A stretch of DNA of 16,635 bases from Patescibacteria group bacterium. Its GTDB lineage: Bacteria; Patescibacteriota; Microgenomatia; UBA1400; MFAQ01. Numbering within the stretch: position 1 is the stretch's first letter; each line of letters starts with the position of its first letter. Positions 1 to 8,233 of this stretch are shown piece after piece. The translations under genes were made by a program, and so were the position numbers. The stretch is taken from the NCBI GenBank assembly GCA_018819325.1, contig JAHJQJ010000053.1, positions 1 to 16,635 of the forward strand, written 5' to 3'. Under the pieces are notes generated by a model that saw only the letters and a list, made by a program, of their open reading frames with translations, had not been told where the DNA came from and did not search any database.

Positions 1-101
1 TAGAATACCAATTACCTGGAGAAGAGGTCAAAACAAAAACTCTACTTAAGATGGATGAAGAACAAAAACTACTCTATGACGTTATCCACAATCGTGCCTA
101 A
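1..101 (+). CDS. 3' end of an unidentified gene (partial)
   Basis: The third frame is open from the window edge to a TAA at 99-101 and encodes about 32 residues. They are rich in Glu, Lys and Asp and end in DVIHNRA. The charged, soluble character differs from the membrane proteins that follow. The frame ends 16 bp before the next start, which fits the tail of a real upstream gene on the same strand. The other two forward frames are less convincing: one has a stop at 46-48, the other opens with TAG. I do not recognise the protein, and too little is visible to assign a family. Confidence 0.5.
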   Translation, partial: EYQLPGEEVKTKTLLKMDEEQKLLYDVIHNRA

Positions 102-117
102 CTTCTAAACTTCAAGG

Positions 118-2202
118 GTGTCCCATTGCGGAAGACAGGTGATTTCAACTATATTCCCCCAAATCCTTTTATTGTTCATTTTTCTCATTCTTTCAGTCAT
201 CTGTTTATATTTTCCCGGTAGTTTCTTCTTGGGGAGAAAAATTGAAAAATTATCAACAAATTTTCAAATACTACTTTCTTTCATCGTGGGTGTAACAGTT
301 TTTGTGATTTTGGCAGTCATTTTTGCTTTGCTAAACTTAAGGTTTCTTACTCTTCCAGTAACAATCATATTTTCAATTCTTTCTTTCCGTCAGTCTGGTA
401 AAAAGCTTCTTAGTAATTTTGTTCATCTATTTAAAGACAAAATTTTCGTTCTCATTCTCCTTCTAGGTATTATTGTTTTAGGCTTTATTAATTTCCCCAG
501 CGGTCTAAACTACCCCACAGGCGATCTTTATTGGAGTTCTCAAGGGCACGATGGTTTATGGCACGTAACCGTTATGCAATCCGTTCGTCATCAGTTTCCT
601 ATTCAAAACCCATTACTGCCAAACGAGTTACTTAAAAACTATCACTTTGGCAGCGATATCTTCTTTGGTGAGTTTTACAGAATATTCTCCTTCTTTAGTC
701 CTTTCGACCTGTACTTCAGGTTCTTTCCTGTTTTACTAACCTTCCTCTTAGGGCTTTCAGTATTTGCACTCGCAGAAATTAACTGGGGCAAGGTTTCAGG
801 TTACTGGGCAATGGTTTTTACCTTTTTTGCTGGCAGTTTTGGCTATTTGTATGCAATTGCTCGGGGAAATTTTTTCCTAAGTGGTGAATCAACTTTTTGG
901 GCGTCACAAGGTCACACAATTTTAGGCAACCCCCCCCACACCATGGGTTTAATTTGGCTTACAACCATATACGCCGTCATCTCGGTCTATCTAAAAGAAA
1001 AGAAACGAACAACTTTCTGGTTAAAACTAATCTTTCTTCTAGGATTTGGTCTGGCTATTGTTAAGGTATCTTCAGGTTTGGTTCTAGTTGGTTCGGTCGG
1101 TGTCGTTGGTTTATATTATTATTTTCGCTACAAAAATTCACAATTACTTAAACTTTCACTGCTCCTTGGAGTCAGCAACCTTCTTCTCTTAAAAATTATT
1201 TCTCCAACCGCAGAGTCTTTTCTAATTTTTGAGCCTCTTTGGTTTACCAGAACCATGATGGTTGTTAAGTTAGATAACGTAGACTGGGAGCTACGTCGCC
1301 AACATTACTTATCACTAGGGACCTTTAAGGCCTGGTTAAGAATAATTCAACTAGAAGGCTCCGCAATACTTCTCTTTATTGTTGGCAACTCAGGTATGCG
1401 TCTAATCGGCCTGTTTACCGCCATAAAAAATTTATTCAAACAAAAAAATAAAACCCTTGATCTCATGCTTATCTCAGCTGGTATTGGTTCAGTTGTCTTC
1501 ATCCTCTTTTTTGTACAGGCTGGTATAACTTTCAATCTAATTCAGTTCATGCAAATATATCTGCACTTATTGGGTATATACGCAGGTGTTACTATGGCTA
1601 AATGGCTTAAGGCAACAAAAAATAAAACACTAAAAACCGCTATTGTTATTGGTGTTATGGCTTTCACTATTCCCACCGCCATTGGTAGTCTGTTTGACTT
1701 CTATGGTCCCGGCCACAACCCACTTGCCAAAGTAAGTAATGCAGAAATAGAAGCCTTGTCATGGATAAAAGACAATACTCCTCAAGACAGTCTTGTTTTA
1801 ACCAGGCCATTTGACGGAAACGCTCACTACCAATACACCCAACAACCAATGCCAATATATGCTTGGTACAGCACCCCTTATGTAACTGCCTACACCGATA
1901 GAAAAGTTCTATTTAGTGCACAAGAGCAACTTCAAATTACCGGTTATGACGTAAAAGACAAAATAGTAAACGGCAAACAATTCTTTAAAGCGTCAGACAC
2001 AGAATGGAACGCAAATTATCTAAAAGATAATAATATAGACTATATCTATGCTCACCAAAATGAACTTGATTTTCCTCTTGACCCAGACCAAAAATACCTA
2101 TCAGTCGTTTTTACCAACAGTGATGCAATAGTTTATGAAGTTAATAAAATCATGGGGTTTGGTAACAATCCTACTTGTTGCTATTTTTCTGCGCTTATAT
2201 AA
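118..2202 (+). CDS. Large multi-membrane GT-C-like protein (possible glycosyltransferase, PTPS-related type)
   Basis: A 694-residue integral membrane protein with many hydrophobic segments from residue 10 to about 530, then a soluble C-terminal domain of roughly 150 residues. Between early membrane segments lies a polar loop with the motif SSQGHDGLWHV (His144, Asp145, His149) and then KNYHFGSD. This is the position where GT-C enzymes carry a catalytic acidic residue. The layout resembles the PTPS-related membrane family, as does the gene at 13691, whose matching loop reads SHDLTHHVV. The likely role is transfer of a sugar from a lipid-phosphate donor outside the membrane; this is inference. 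The start is uncertain: GTG at 118 is the longest, while GTG at 139 has GGAAG at 130-134 just upstream and begins next to the first hydrophobic stretch. The C-terminus reads through about 17 unusual residues that overlap the next gene by 68 bp. Confidence 0.75.
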   Translation: MSHCGRQVISTIFPQILLLFIFLILSVICLYFPGSFFLGRKIEKLSTNFQILLSFIVGVTVFVILAVIFALLNLRFLTLPVTIIFSILSFRQSGKKLLSNFVHLFKDKIFVLILLLGIIVLGFINFPSGLNYPTGDLYWSSQGHDGLWHVTVMQSVRHQFPIQNPLLPNELLKNYHFGSDIFFGEFYRIFSFFSPFDLYFRFFPVLLTFLLGLSVFALAEINWGKVSGYWAMVFTFFAGSFGYLYAIARGNFFLSGESTFWASQGHTILGNPPHTMGLIWLTTIYAVISVYLKEKKRTTFWLKLIFLLGFGLAIVKVSSGLVLVGSVGVVGLYYYFRYKNSQLLKLSLLLGVSNLLLLKIISPTAESFLIFEPLWFTRTMMVVKLDNVDWELRRQHYLSLGTFKAWLRIIQLEGSAILLFIVGNSGMRLIGLFTAIKNLFKQKNKTLDLMLISAGIGSVVFILFFVQAGITFNLIQFMQIYLHLLGIYAGVTMAKWLKATKNKTLKTAIVIGVMAFTIPTAIGSLFDFYGPGHNPLAKVSNAEIEALSWIKDNTPQDSLVLTRPFDGNAHYQYTQQPMPIYAWYSTPYVTAYTDRKVLFSAQEQLQITGYDVKDKIVNGKQFFKASDTEWNANYLKDNNIDYIYAHQNELDFPLDPDQKYLSVVFTNSDAIVYEVNKIMGFGNNPTCCYFSALI

Positions 2203-3805
2203 ACTTAGTACCCTTCCTATCTCCCTATTCGGTGACGAAATCGACGTTGGTTATCACGCTTGGTCCTTAATCACTACCGGTCGCGACTACATGGGGAATT
2301 TGTTACCCACTTACATTCAAAGTCTTTCAGAGTGGCGCGCCCCGTTGTTAATGTACATCACCGCTCCGTTTGTTGGTATCTTGGGACCAACACCTTTTGC
2401 CGTACGTCTACCAACTACCCTGTTGGGCGTTCTTAATATTTATCTTGTTTACCTACTGGCAAATAAATTATTCAAAAACAAATCTTTGGGGTTAATCTCT
2501 GCCCTCATTCTTTCACTCACTCCTTGGCACATCCACTACTCCAGAGTCGCCTTCGAATCCACCCTTCTTCTCACCCTGCTCCTATCCGGCACCTTATTTT
2601 TTATTAAAAAACGTTACCCACTATCAATTATAAGTTTCATCCTTACTTTTTATACCTACTCCACTGCCAGCCTCTTCACTCCATTACTTGCCCTCTCCTT
2701 ATTCCTCATTTACCGCCCACCTCTCACCAACTTACTTAAACGATCGTTCACTTTATTTGGACTATATTTCATCTTATTTTTGCCTATTGCCTATCACCTC
2801 ACTTTAGGTCAAGCCGCTGGCCGGTTTAGTTTAATCAGTGTCTTTTCAGACAACGAAATAATTTATGACATAGTCAATCAACGTACTTCACCTTGGGTAG
2901 ATCAAAACGCTTTTACTGAAAAACTCTTTCACAATAAAGCCATCTCTTACGCTGGCAAAATTGGTTCAAATTACTTGTCTGCTTTTTCACCTCAATTTCT
3001 ATTTATCTCAGGTGACCCCAACTTTCGCCACTCGGTGGGCAGGTTTGGCGAACTCCTTTGGGTCACCGCCCCATTTTTAGTCCTTGGGTTTGTCCATTTA
3101 ATAAAAAAAATTAACAACAAGGAGAATAAATTAATTTTAGCCTGGCTTTTACTATCTCCCATTCCTTCTGCTCTTACATCAGACGGGGCCATGCACGCCA
3201 CTAGACTAATTCTCACGCTCCCACCACTAATAATTATTTCCGCCCTGGGCATCCACCAAGTGTTTGTATGGCTGAAAATTTCTCTTCCGAAGTGGAATCT
3301 GTTCATGGGAATCTTTGTAATTGCAACGACAGTAAACATTACCGCCTATTGGCATCGCTACTCCGCCCATTACAAATTCGAGTCCGCCCGTCACTGGCAA
3401 CATGGTTACAAAGAAATATTCCAAAAAACCATACCCTACCTAGACTCAGCCAACAGAATTTTTATAAACAACACCTACGAGCCCTCATTAATAAAATTTG
3501 CCTTCTTCGCTAAATACCCACCAAAAAAATTCCAGCAAAATTTCAACACCAACATTTCTCAAGAAAACATAATAAATGACTTCGACGGCTTCAGGTTCGC
3601 CGACAAATACTACTTTGGTAAATCTAAAAAACTTGACAATTTACTTGGGTTTCTTCAACCTGGCGACATCTACCTTGCTGTTCAACTAGAAGAGGTTGAT
3701 GGTGCCTGGGACTGGTCAAAAGAACCTCCAAGTGGACTAAAAGTCTTAGAGCACTCAAATGACGTATTTGGCAACCCTTTATTTTATTTAGTTACCCCTA
3801 AGTAG
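2135..3805 (+). CDS. GT-C glycosyltransferase, ArnT/PMT (GT39/83-like) family
   Basis: A 556-residue polytopic membrane protein. An N-terminal membrane helix (about 8-25) is followed by the first outer loop with FGDEIDVGY. Asp34-Glu35 is the acidic pair that in PMT/ArnT-type enzymes acts as catalytic base and binds the lipid-phosphate donor. The family pattern continues with AVRLPTTLLG near 89-98 and TPWHIHYSR near 129-137. The last 150 residues form a soluble domain that begins with HWQHGYKE and should face outside. Its paralogues are the products at 4926, 6587 and 9667. The ATG lies 68 bp inside the preceding gene; it gives a Lys-rich start directly before the first helix, as in the paralogues, so it is preferred despite the overlap. 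The stop overlaps the convergent lipoyl-protein gene by 8 bp. Sugar and acceptor are unknown. Confidence 0.88.
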   Translation: MKLIKSWGLVTILLVAIFLRLYKLSTLPISLFGDEIDVGYHAWSLITTGRDYMGNLLPTYIQSLSEWRAPLLMYITAPFVGILGPTPFAVRLPTTLLGVLNIYLVYLLANKLFKNKSLGLISALILSLTPWHIHYSRVAFESTLLLTLLLSGTLFFIKKRYPLSIISFILTFYTYSTASLFTPLLALSLFLIYRPPLTNLLKRSFTLFGLYFILFLPIAYHLTLGQAAGRFSLISVFSDNEIIYDIVNQRTSPWVDQNAFTEKLFHNKAISYAGKIGSNYLSAFSPQFLFISGDPNFRHSVGRFGELLWVTAPFLVLGFVHLIKKINNKENKLILAWLLLSPIPSALTSDGAMHATRLILTLPPLIIISALGIHQVFVWLKISLPKWNLFMGIFVIATTVNITAYWHRYSAHYKFESARHWQHGYKEIFQKTIPYLDSANRIFINNTYEPSLIKFAFFAKYPPKKFQQNFNTNISQENIINDFDGFRFADKYYFGKSKKLDNLLGFLQPGDIYLAVQLEEVDGAWDWSKEPPSGLKVLEHSNDVFGNPLFYLVTPK

Positions 3806-4214
3806 TCTTAATAACAATCGGGAAACCCGACGGCGTAACATTCATTCCCGCCACTAGCTCACTGTCATCAACAATCTCCCCATCAACCGGGCTTATCAAA
3901 GCCAACTTCTCCATCTCGTATTTTTGTCTTTCCACCTTTTTCACCGCCACATCCAATTTTGCTTGGGCAATCTCCTTTATTCCCTTTTCTTCCTCGTTTC
4001 CAGGGTTTGGTAATTTTCTAGCCACCTCCTCAAACTCAGCTCTGGTTCGCCTGTAGTTTGCCAAATCAATCTCCAAATCAATTTTGGCAAGTTTGTCATC
4101 TAGCTTGGCCAGTACCTGACCTTTCTTAACCACATCTCCCTTTTTAACACCCACCCATATCACCGTTCCACCTTGATAAAACCTCATCACTACCTCTCTA
4201 TTCTCAGTCGCCAT
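3798..4214 (-). CDS. Stand-alone lipoyl/barrel-sandwich hybrid protein with alpha-hairpin (HlyD/MFP-like)
   Basis: A 138-residue protein with the core of a membrane-fusion (HlyD/RND adaptor) protein and little else. Residues 15-40 (GGTVIWVGVKKGDVVKKGQV, then LAKLDD) form the first lipoyl half-motif. Residues 41-103 are highly charged and helical, broken by Pro-Asn-Pro-Gly near 69-72, so they should form a coiled-coil hairpin. Residues 106-137 (LISPVDGEIV, then GMNVTPSGFPIVI) form the second half. No signal peptide or membrane helix is visible, nor are the beta-barrel and membrane-proximal domains of full adaptors. There is no ABC or RND transporter nearby. The lipoyl half-motifs have no obvious lipoylated DKA-type lysine. 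It may be a minimal adaptor, a decayed adaptor kept as a short ORF, or a cytosolic protein. It has its own promoter-like sequence, which favours an intact gene. Confidence 0.75.
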   Translation of the reverse strand: MATENREVVMRFYQGGTVIWVGVKKGDVVKKGQVLAKLDDKLAKIDLEIDLANYRRTRAEFEEVARKLPNPGNEEEKGIKEIAQAKLDVAVKKVERQKYEMEKLALISPVDGEIVDDSELVAGMNVTPSGFPIVIKTT

Positions 4215-4216
4215 AT

Positions 4217-4252
4217 ATTTAAGCTTATCATTTTTGCTAAACTTAATGTCAA
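4217..4252 (-). promoter_or_regulatory. Putative promoter of the lipoyl-hairpin gene, giving a nearly leaderless mRNA
   Basis: On the minus strand there is a perfect TTGACA (4252 to 4247), a 17-nt spacer, then GATAAG (4229 to 4224), which matches four of six bases of TATAAT. A transcript starting about 7 nt later would begin near 4217, only about 3 nt before the ATG at 4214. The -35 box directly abuts the ATG of the divergent thermonuclease gene at 4253. No Shine-Dalgarno sequence precedes either start. Prediction from consensus matching only. Confidence 0.5.
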
Positions 4253-4903
4253 ATGGCTAAAAAATCAACATCAAACCTAAAAAGAAAAAGCCTATTGGCT
4301 ATCTTGGCCACCGCCATTATTACCCTAATCGGTCTTCAAATTAAAACACCGCAATACTTTAAAGTAGTAAGAATGATCGACGGAGACAATTTTGAAACAG
4401 AAGACGGTCGACGAATTAGACTCTTAAACGTCGATACTCCAGAAGAAGGAGAGTGTTTCAGAGAACAGTCAACCAAAATATCCACAGACCTTCTGCTAGA
4501 TCAAAAGGTAAAAATAGAAACCGATATCAACAACATGGACCGTTTTGGTCGTACTTTAGCCTACGTATTTCTAAAAGACGGCACCTTCATAAATAAGAAA
4601 CTACTCAAGGACGGGGTGGGTGAGTTCCAAATAGATACCGTTAACCTAAAATATCAAGACATTTTAACCAAAGCCGCCGAAGATGGTCACGATAATATCA
4701 AAGGTCTTTGGTCAGCCTGTGCTCCAGATCCCCAAAAAGGCTGTCTTGTTAAAGGGAATGTAGATAAAAGAGGTCAACGACGATATATTCTGCCCCAATC
4801 TCGCTATTGGAAAAACACCGTAATCAGATTCGACAAAGAAGACCGCTGGTTTTGCACAGAAGAACTAGCCATCAAAGCTGGCTTCATCAAAGCCCGTCTA
4901 TAG
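4253..4903 (+). CDS. Membrane-anchored thermonuclease (SNase family) with C-terminal sunset-type domain
   Basis: A 216-residue protein. Basic residues 1-12 and a hydrophobic helix at about 13-29 should anchor it in the membrane with the enzyme outside. Residues 35-125 are a staphylococcal-nuclease fold, and every key residue can be matched: metal ligands Asp45 (in IDGD) and Asp61, Arg56 in RIRLLNV, Glu64 in VDTPE, and Arg100 in RFGRTLAY, corresponding to staphylococcal D21, D40, R35, E43 and R87. It should cleave DNA or RNA with Ca2+. The tail (164-213) starts CLVKGN and ends RWFCTEELAIKAGF, the pattern of the small Cys-containing domain often found after SNase domains (sunset type), probably a wall or nucleic-acid binding module. 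It stands between glycosyltransferase genes with 22-bp and 38-bp gaps. A role in DNA scavenging is plausible for a small-genome host but is inference. Confidence 0.93.
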   Translation: MAKKSTSNLKRKSLLAILATAIITLIGLQIKTPQYFKVVRMIDGDNFETEDGRRIRLLNVDTPEEGECFREQSTKISTDLLLDQKVKIETDINNMDRFGRTLAYVFLKDGTFINKKLLKDGVGEFQIDTVNLKYQDILTKAAEDGHDNIKGLWSACAPDPQKGCLVKGNVDKRGQRRYILPQSRYWKNTVIRFDKEDRWFCTEELAIKAGFIKARL

Positions 4904-4925
4904 TCTCGTAGTACAATAAACTTGC

Positions 4926-6590
4926 ATGCTAAAAAAATCCTGGTTAATTTTGGCCTTAATTACTTTTTTTGCCTTCGGTCAAAGATTTTATCAAATTCAA
5001 ACCAATCCTCCGTCTTTAAATTGGGACGAAGTCAGCCACGGCTACAATGCCTACTCAATCCTAAAAACCGGCGCCGACGAGTGGGGAGCCAGGTTCCCCT
5101 TAATCTTCAAAGCTTTTGGAGACTACAAACTACCTGTATATATCTATCTAACTGCCATCCCCGTTTATTTTTTAGGTCTTACTCCAATCGCCGTTCGTTT
5201 AGTCTCCGTCCTAGCCGGCACCCTAGCCATCCCCGCCATCTATCTTCTTGTTGTTCAGCTACTAAACAATAAAAAAATAGGTCTCCTTGCCGCTCTTCTC
5301 TTAGCTATCTCTCCCTGGCATTATTTCATCAGCAGACCAGCTCTAGAAGCCAACCTAGCCCTAACCTTAATCATCTTTGGCTTTTGGGCGCTACTAAAAG
5401 CTTTAGAGAATCCAAAATTTTATTTACTCTCATCCATTTTACTAGGACTGTCTCTTCACACCTACAACGTCGCCCGTGTCTTCGTCCCCCTCTTACTTCT
5501 TGCTTTCTTCTATATATATAGGCCTAAGATAAGGCTAAAAGCCACCTATTTAATTCCCATAGCCATTCTCGGACTTTCCTTATCAATGGTTGTCTACCAA
5601 GTCTTCTCTGGTGTTGGCACCGCCCGTTACTCCAAATTAGCCATACTTTCAGACTCGGCCGTTTATCAACTTGGCCAAGCCCGTTCAAATAGCCCCTTAC
5701 CACCAGTACTTGCTAAACTTCGTTACAACCGTCCGCTTTATTTTGTAACTAAAGTTACCAACTACTATTTATCCTATTTTTCCCCCAAGTTTATCTATCA
5801 GTCCCAAGGTGCTCAGTATCAATTTTCCATCCCAGGCAAAAATTTATTTACATTACCAGTTACCATCTTAGCCCTAATCGGCGGAGTGTGGTTATTACTC
5901 AGCCCCCGTCATTCTGGCTTGTCCAGAATCTTCCTCTTCTCCTGGCTTCTTCTTTCCCCCGTAGCCGCCGCTCTTACGGCCGATCCTCCCCAAGCACTGC
6001 GTCCCAACCCTTTGATTCCAGTAATAATAATTTTTGCTAGCCTTGGTACCTACTGGATTATTGATTTATTTAAAAAACATCGCTGGGCGCAAAAGGCGGT
6101 CTTGGTTTCAATAATTTTTAGCTGTTTAGTAGGTTACATTCGTTATCTAAATTCTTATCACTCTACTTACCCTAAAACCTACTCTTGGTCTTGGCAGTAC
6201 GGCTATCAACAGGCAATCGAGTACGTAGAAAAAAATAGTCAAAACTATAATAACGTAATTTTTACCAAACACTACGGCGAACCGCACATTTTCTACGCTT
6301 TTTTCACCAAACTAAATCCACTAGTCATTCAACCAGGTGGTAACAATCTCCGCTTTGAACAGTCAGATTGGTTTTGGACAGATAAAATAAATAATATCTA
6401 TTTTGTTAACGACTGGGAAATTCCAAAAATAATAGAAGACACCATGCCTCTTGAAAGTGGGGGAGAAGTAAGTTTCAAAAATAGTTTATTAATAGTTTCT
6501 CCCCAAAGCCTACCTCAAAACGTAACCATCCTAAAAACCATCAACTTCCTAGACGGCTCTCCAGCCTTTATAATTGCCATACCTAAATGA
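4926..6590 (+). CDS. GT-C glycosyltransferase, ArnT/PMT family, carrying an internal translated palindromic repeat
   Basis: A 554-residue polytopic protein, paralogous to those at 2135, 6587 and 9667. It has a first helix at about 5-20, then LNWDEVSHGY with the catalytic acidic pair Asp34-Glu35, FGDYKLPVYIY, AVRLVSVLAG, SPWHYFISR, and a soluble C-terminal domain beginning WSWQYGYQQ. The substrate is unknown; the donor is presumably a polyprenyl-phosphate sugar. The 23-bp palindromic repeat at 5908-5930 is translated as HSGLSRI (residues 329-335). It lies in a hydrophilic loop between two membrane helices, at a place where paralogues have unrelated, similarly short polar sequences. No Shine-Dalgarno sequence precedes the ATG; a TACAAT at 4912-4917 could be a -10 box for a nearly leaderless start. 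The gene ends in an ATGA overlap with the next. Confidence 0.9.
   Translation: MLKKSWLILALITFFAFGQRFYQIQTNPPSLNWDEVSHGYNAYSILKTGADEWGARFPLIFKAFGDYKLPVYIYLTAIPVYFLGLTPIAVRLVSVLAGTLAIPAIYLLVVQLLNNKKIGLLAALLLAISPWHYFISRPALEANLALTLIIFGFWALLKALENPKFYLLSSILLGLSLHTYNVARVFVPLLLLAFFYIYRPKIRLKATYLIPIAILGLSLSMVVYQVFSGVGTARYSKLAILSDSAVYQLGQARSNSPLPPVLAKLRYNRPLYFVTKVTNYYLSYFSPKFIYQSQGAQYQFSIPGKNLFTLPVTILALIGGVWLLLSPRHSGLSRIFLFSWLLLSPVAAALTADPPQALRPNPLIPVIIIFASLGTYWIIDLFKKHRWAQKAVLVSIIFSCLVGYIRYLNSYHSTYPKTYSWSWQYGYQQAIEYVEKNSQNYNNVIFTKHYGEPHIFYAFFTKLNPLVIQPGGNNLRFEQSDWFWTDKINNIYFVNDWEIPKIIEDTMPLESGGEVSFKNSLLIVSPQSLPQNVTILKTINFLDGSPAFIIAIPK
5908..5930 (+). repeat. Palindromic coding repeat, copy 1
   Basis: A 23-bp unit made of GTC, arm ATTCTGG (5911-5917), loop CTTGT, arm CCAGAAT (5923-5929), and C. 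It is inside the gene at 4926 and read in the frame that gives His-Ser-Gly-Leu-Ser-Arg-Ile. It is identical over all 23 bases to the copies at 8247 and 15427, and differs by one loop base from the copy at 6604. Confidence 0.95.
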
Positions 6591-8233
6591 AAAAACATAG
6601 TTTGTCATTCTGGCCTGTCCAGAATCTAAAACACAATATATTCTTGATTTTCATTTTAGTTCTAGGTTTTTTTCTTCGCTCCTATAAACTTTCTAGTCTA
6701 CCACCTGGCCTAACCTGGGACGAGGCCGGTATAGGTTACAACGCTTACTCAATATTTAAAACCGCTAAAGACGAGCACGGCATCTTTATGCCATTAACCT
6801 TCAAATCATTTGGTGACTACAAGCCTGGTCTCTATATCTATCTAACGGTTCCATTTGTTGCAATTTTAGGTCTTACAGAAGTTGCCGTCCGCCTACCTTC
6901 GGTCATCGCTGGCACCCTAGCCATCCTCGGCATCTACCTCCTCGCCAACAGTTTAAGGTTACGAACCTCAAACAAATTTGGCCTCCTTGCCGCCCTCATC
7001 CTCGCCATCTGCCCTTGGCACATCCACTTCTCCCGTGGAGCATGGGAAGTCAATGTCTATGTCACCTTTCTTCTTTTTGCCGTCTATTTTTTCATAAAAA
7101 GCCTTAACAACATCAAATATTTTGTTCCCTGGGTTCTACTATCAGCATCTTCCATACTTATATACCAAGGCGCCAAAATGCTCACCCCTTTAATTTTTTT
7201 AAGTTTATTTACCATCTACTTCCCGCAATTAAAAAAAACATTACCCAACTGGCTGGCTCCCAAAATCAATCGCGTTATTCTTGTTCTCACAGGCCTCTTG
7301 CTCTCCATTCTATTATTTCAAAACCTAACAGGCCCCGCAGGCAATCGCTTAACCCGCCTAAGTATCTTTGGTTACAAACCAGAACTTCAAGGCAACAAAC
7401 TTTTCCACAATCAAGCCCAACTAACTTTCAAAATGATTGGCTCAAGGTACTTATATCACTTCTCTCCAGAAGTTTTGTTTTATCAAGGAAGCGTAATAAC
7501 AGACAGAGGTAATCTACCCAAACAAGGCATGCTTTATATTACCGACGCCTTCCTATTACTTTTAGGTTTCACAGCTCTAGTTAAATTAAAAAATAAAAAA
7601 TCAAAAACCTTAATCTTTTTACTTCTGTTTTTAAGCCCCATACCCGCCTCGTTAACTTTGGCGGAGTTTTCCACCTTTAGGGCTTTGTTTATGGTTGTAC
7701 CCTTAAGTATTATTACCGCTCTGGGTTTAGATTATTTATTCAAAAAAATCAATAAAATTATTCTTCTCCCCATACTTGCATTCATCGTTTTAAACTCAAT
7801 TCTCACCTTAAATATTTACTTTAACCACTCATTTGAAGATTTAGCTCCACAATTCAACTATGGCTACAAGCAAGCCTTTGAACAAATTAACTTAACAGAA
7901 GAAGCGGATAAAATTGTTTTTACAGATGTCTATGGTCAGCCCTACATCTACTATTTATTTTATAATCAATTTGACCCTGCTACCTATCAAGCCATTAACT
8001 CATACATAGATCAAGGTGTAGACGTGGGTAAAGTAGATAGGGTAGGTGATAAAATAGAATTTCATCAGTTTGGCAACGGAGATATTTTTAGTCGGCCCAA
8101 CACCTGGTTTGTAGGCTCCATTGGTAATATTAAAGATGATTTTGACCCAAGCGATGAACGTGTTCAGCATTTCAGTGAAATTAAAATACTCAACAGCGAA
8201 CCCGTATTTAGATTAGTTAAAACAAAAGAATGA
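6587..8233 (+). CDS. GT-C glycosyltransferase, ArnT/PMT family, with repeat-derived N-terminus
   Basis: A 548-residue polytopic paralogue of the proteins at 2135, 4926 and 9667. Key signatures are LTWDEAGIGYNAYS (Asp45-Glu46, catalytic pair), FKSFGDYKPGLYIY, AVRLPSVIAG, CPWHIHFSRGAWE, and a soluble C-terminal domain beginning FNYGYKQAFE. The first 15 residues differ from other paralogues. After MKKHSL comes SFWPVQN, encoded by the palindromic repeat at 6604-6626, so the cytosolic tail before the first membrane helix is about ten residues longer than in the product at 9667. The start codon overlaps the previous stop (ATGA), and the end overlaps the next start the same way, so translation of the three genes is probably coupled. 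There is no Shine-Dalgarno sequence. Substrate unknown. Confidence 0.9.
   Translation: MKKHSLSFWPVQNLKHNIFLIFILVLGFFLRSYKLSSLPPGLTWDEAGIGYNAYSIFKTAKDEHGIFMPLTFKSFGDYKPGLYIYLTVPFVAILGLTEVAVRLPSVIAGTLAILGIYLLANSLRLRTSNKFGLLAALILAICPWHIHFSRGAWEVNVYVTFLLFAVYFFIKSLNNIKYFVPWVLLSASSILIYQGAKMLTPLIFLSLFTIYFPQLKKTLPNWLAPKINRVILVLTGLLLSILLFQNLTGPAGNRLTRLSIFGYKPELQGNKLFHNQAQLTFKMIGSRYLYHFSPEVLFYQGSVITDRGNLPKQGMLYITDAFLLLLGFTALVKLKNKKSKTLIFLLLFLSPIPASLTLAEFSTFRALFMVVPLSIITALGLDYLFKKINKIILLPILAFIVLNSILTLNIYFNHSFEDLAPQFNYGYKQAFEQINLTEEADKIVFTDVYGQPYIYYLFYNQFDPATYQAINSYIDQGVDVGKVDRVGDKIEFHQFGNGDIFSRPNTWFVGSIGNIKDDFDPSDERVQHFSEIKILNSEPVFRLVKTKE
6604..6626 (+). repeat. Palindromic coding repeat, copy 2
   Basis: The same 23-bp unit as at 5908, with one loop change (CCTGT instead of CTTGT). 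Both 7-bp arms are intact (6607-6613 and 6619-6625). It begins 17 nt after the A of the start codon and is read as Ser-Phe-Trp-Pro-Val-Gln-Asn. Similarity to copy 3 extends beyond the repeat: 42 of 46 positions from the two ATG codons match by hand count. Confidence 0.95.

Noticed and set aside
3101..3110. Poly-A tract as a slippage site
   Set aside because: A-runs of this length are expected in AT-rich DNA and occur in several genes here.
2992..3339. Minus-strand ORF of 115 codons opposite the 2135 gene
   Set aside because: Antisense shadow with no recognisable domain, fully inside a conserved gene.
4904..4925. Promoter TACAAT (4912-4917) before the 4926 gene
   Set aside because: The -10 match is good, but no -35 was found at the right distance, so it is mentioned only within the gene entry.
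5911..5929. Rho-independent terminators at the palindromes
   Set aside because: The hairpins lie inside open coding sequences, have no following T-run, and two are just after start codons.
6588..6590. Recoded TGA (as Gly or Trp)
   Set aside because: TGA ends genes in several ATGA overlaps exactly where family C-termini are expected, so the standard code holds.
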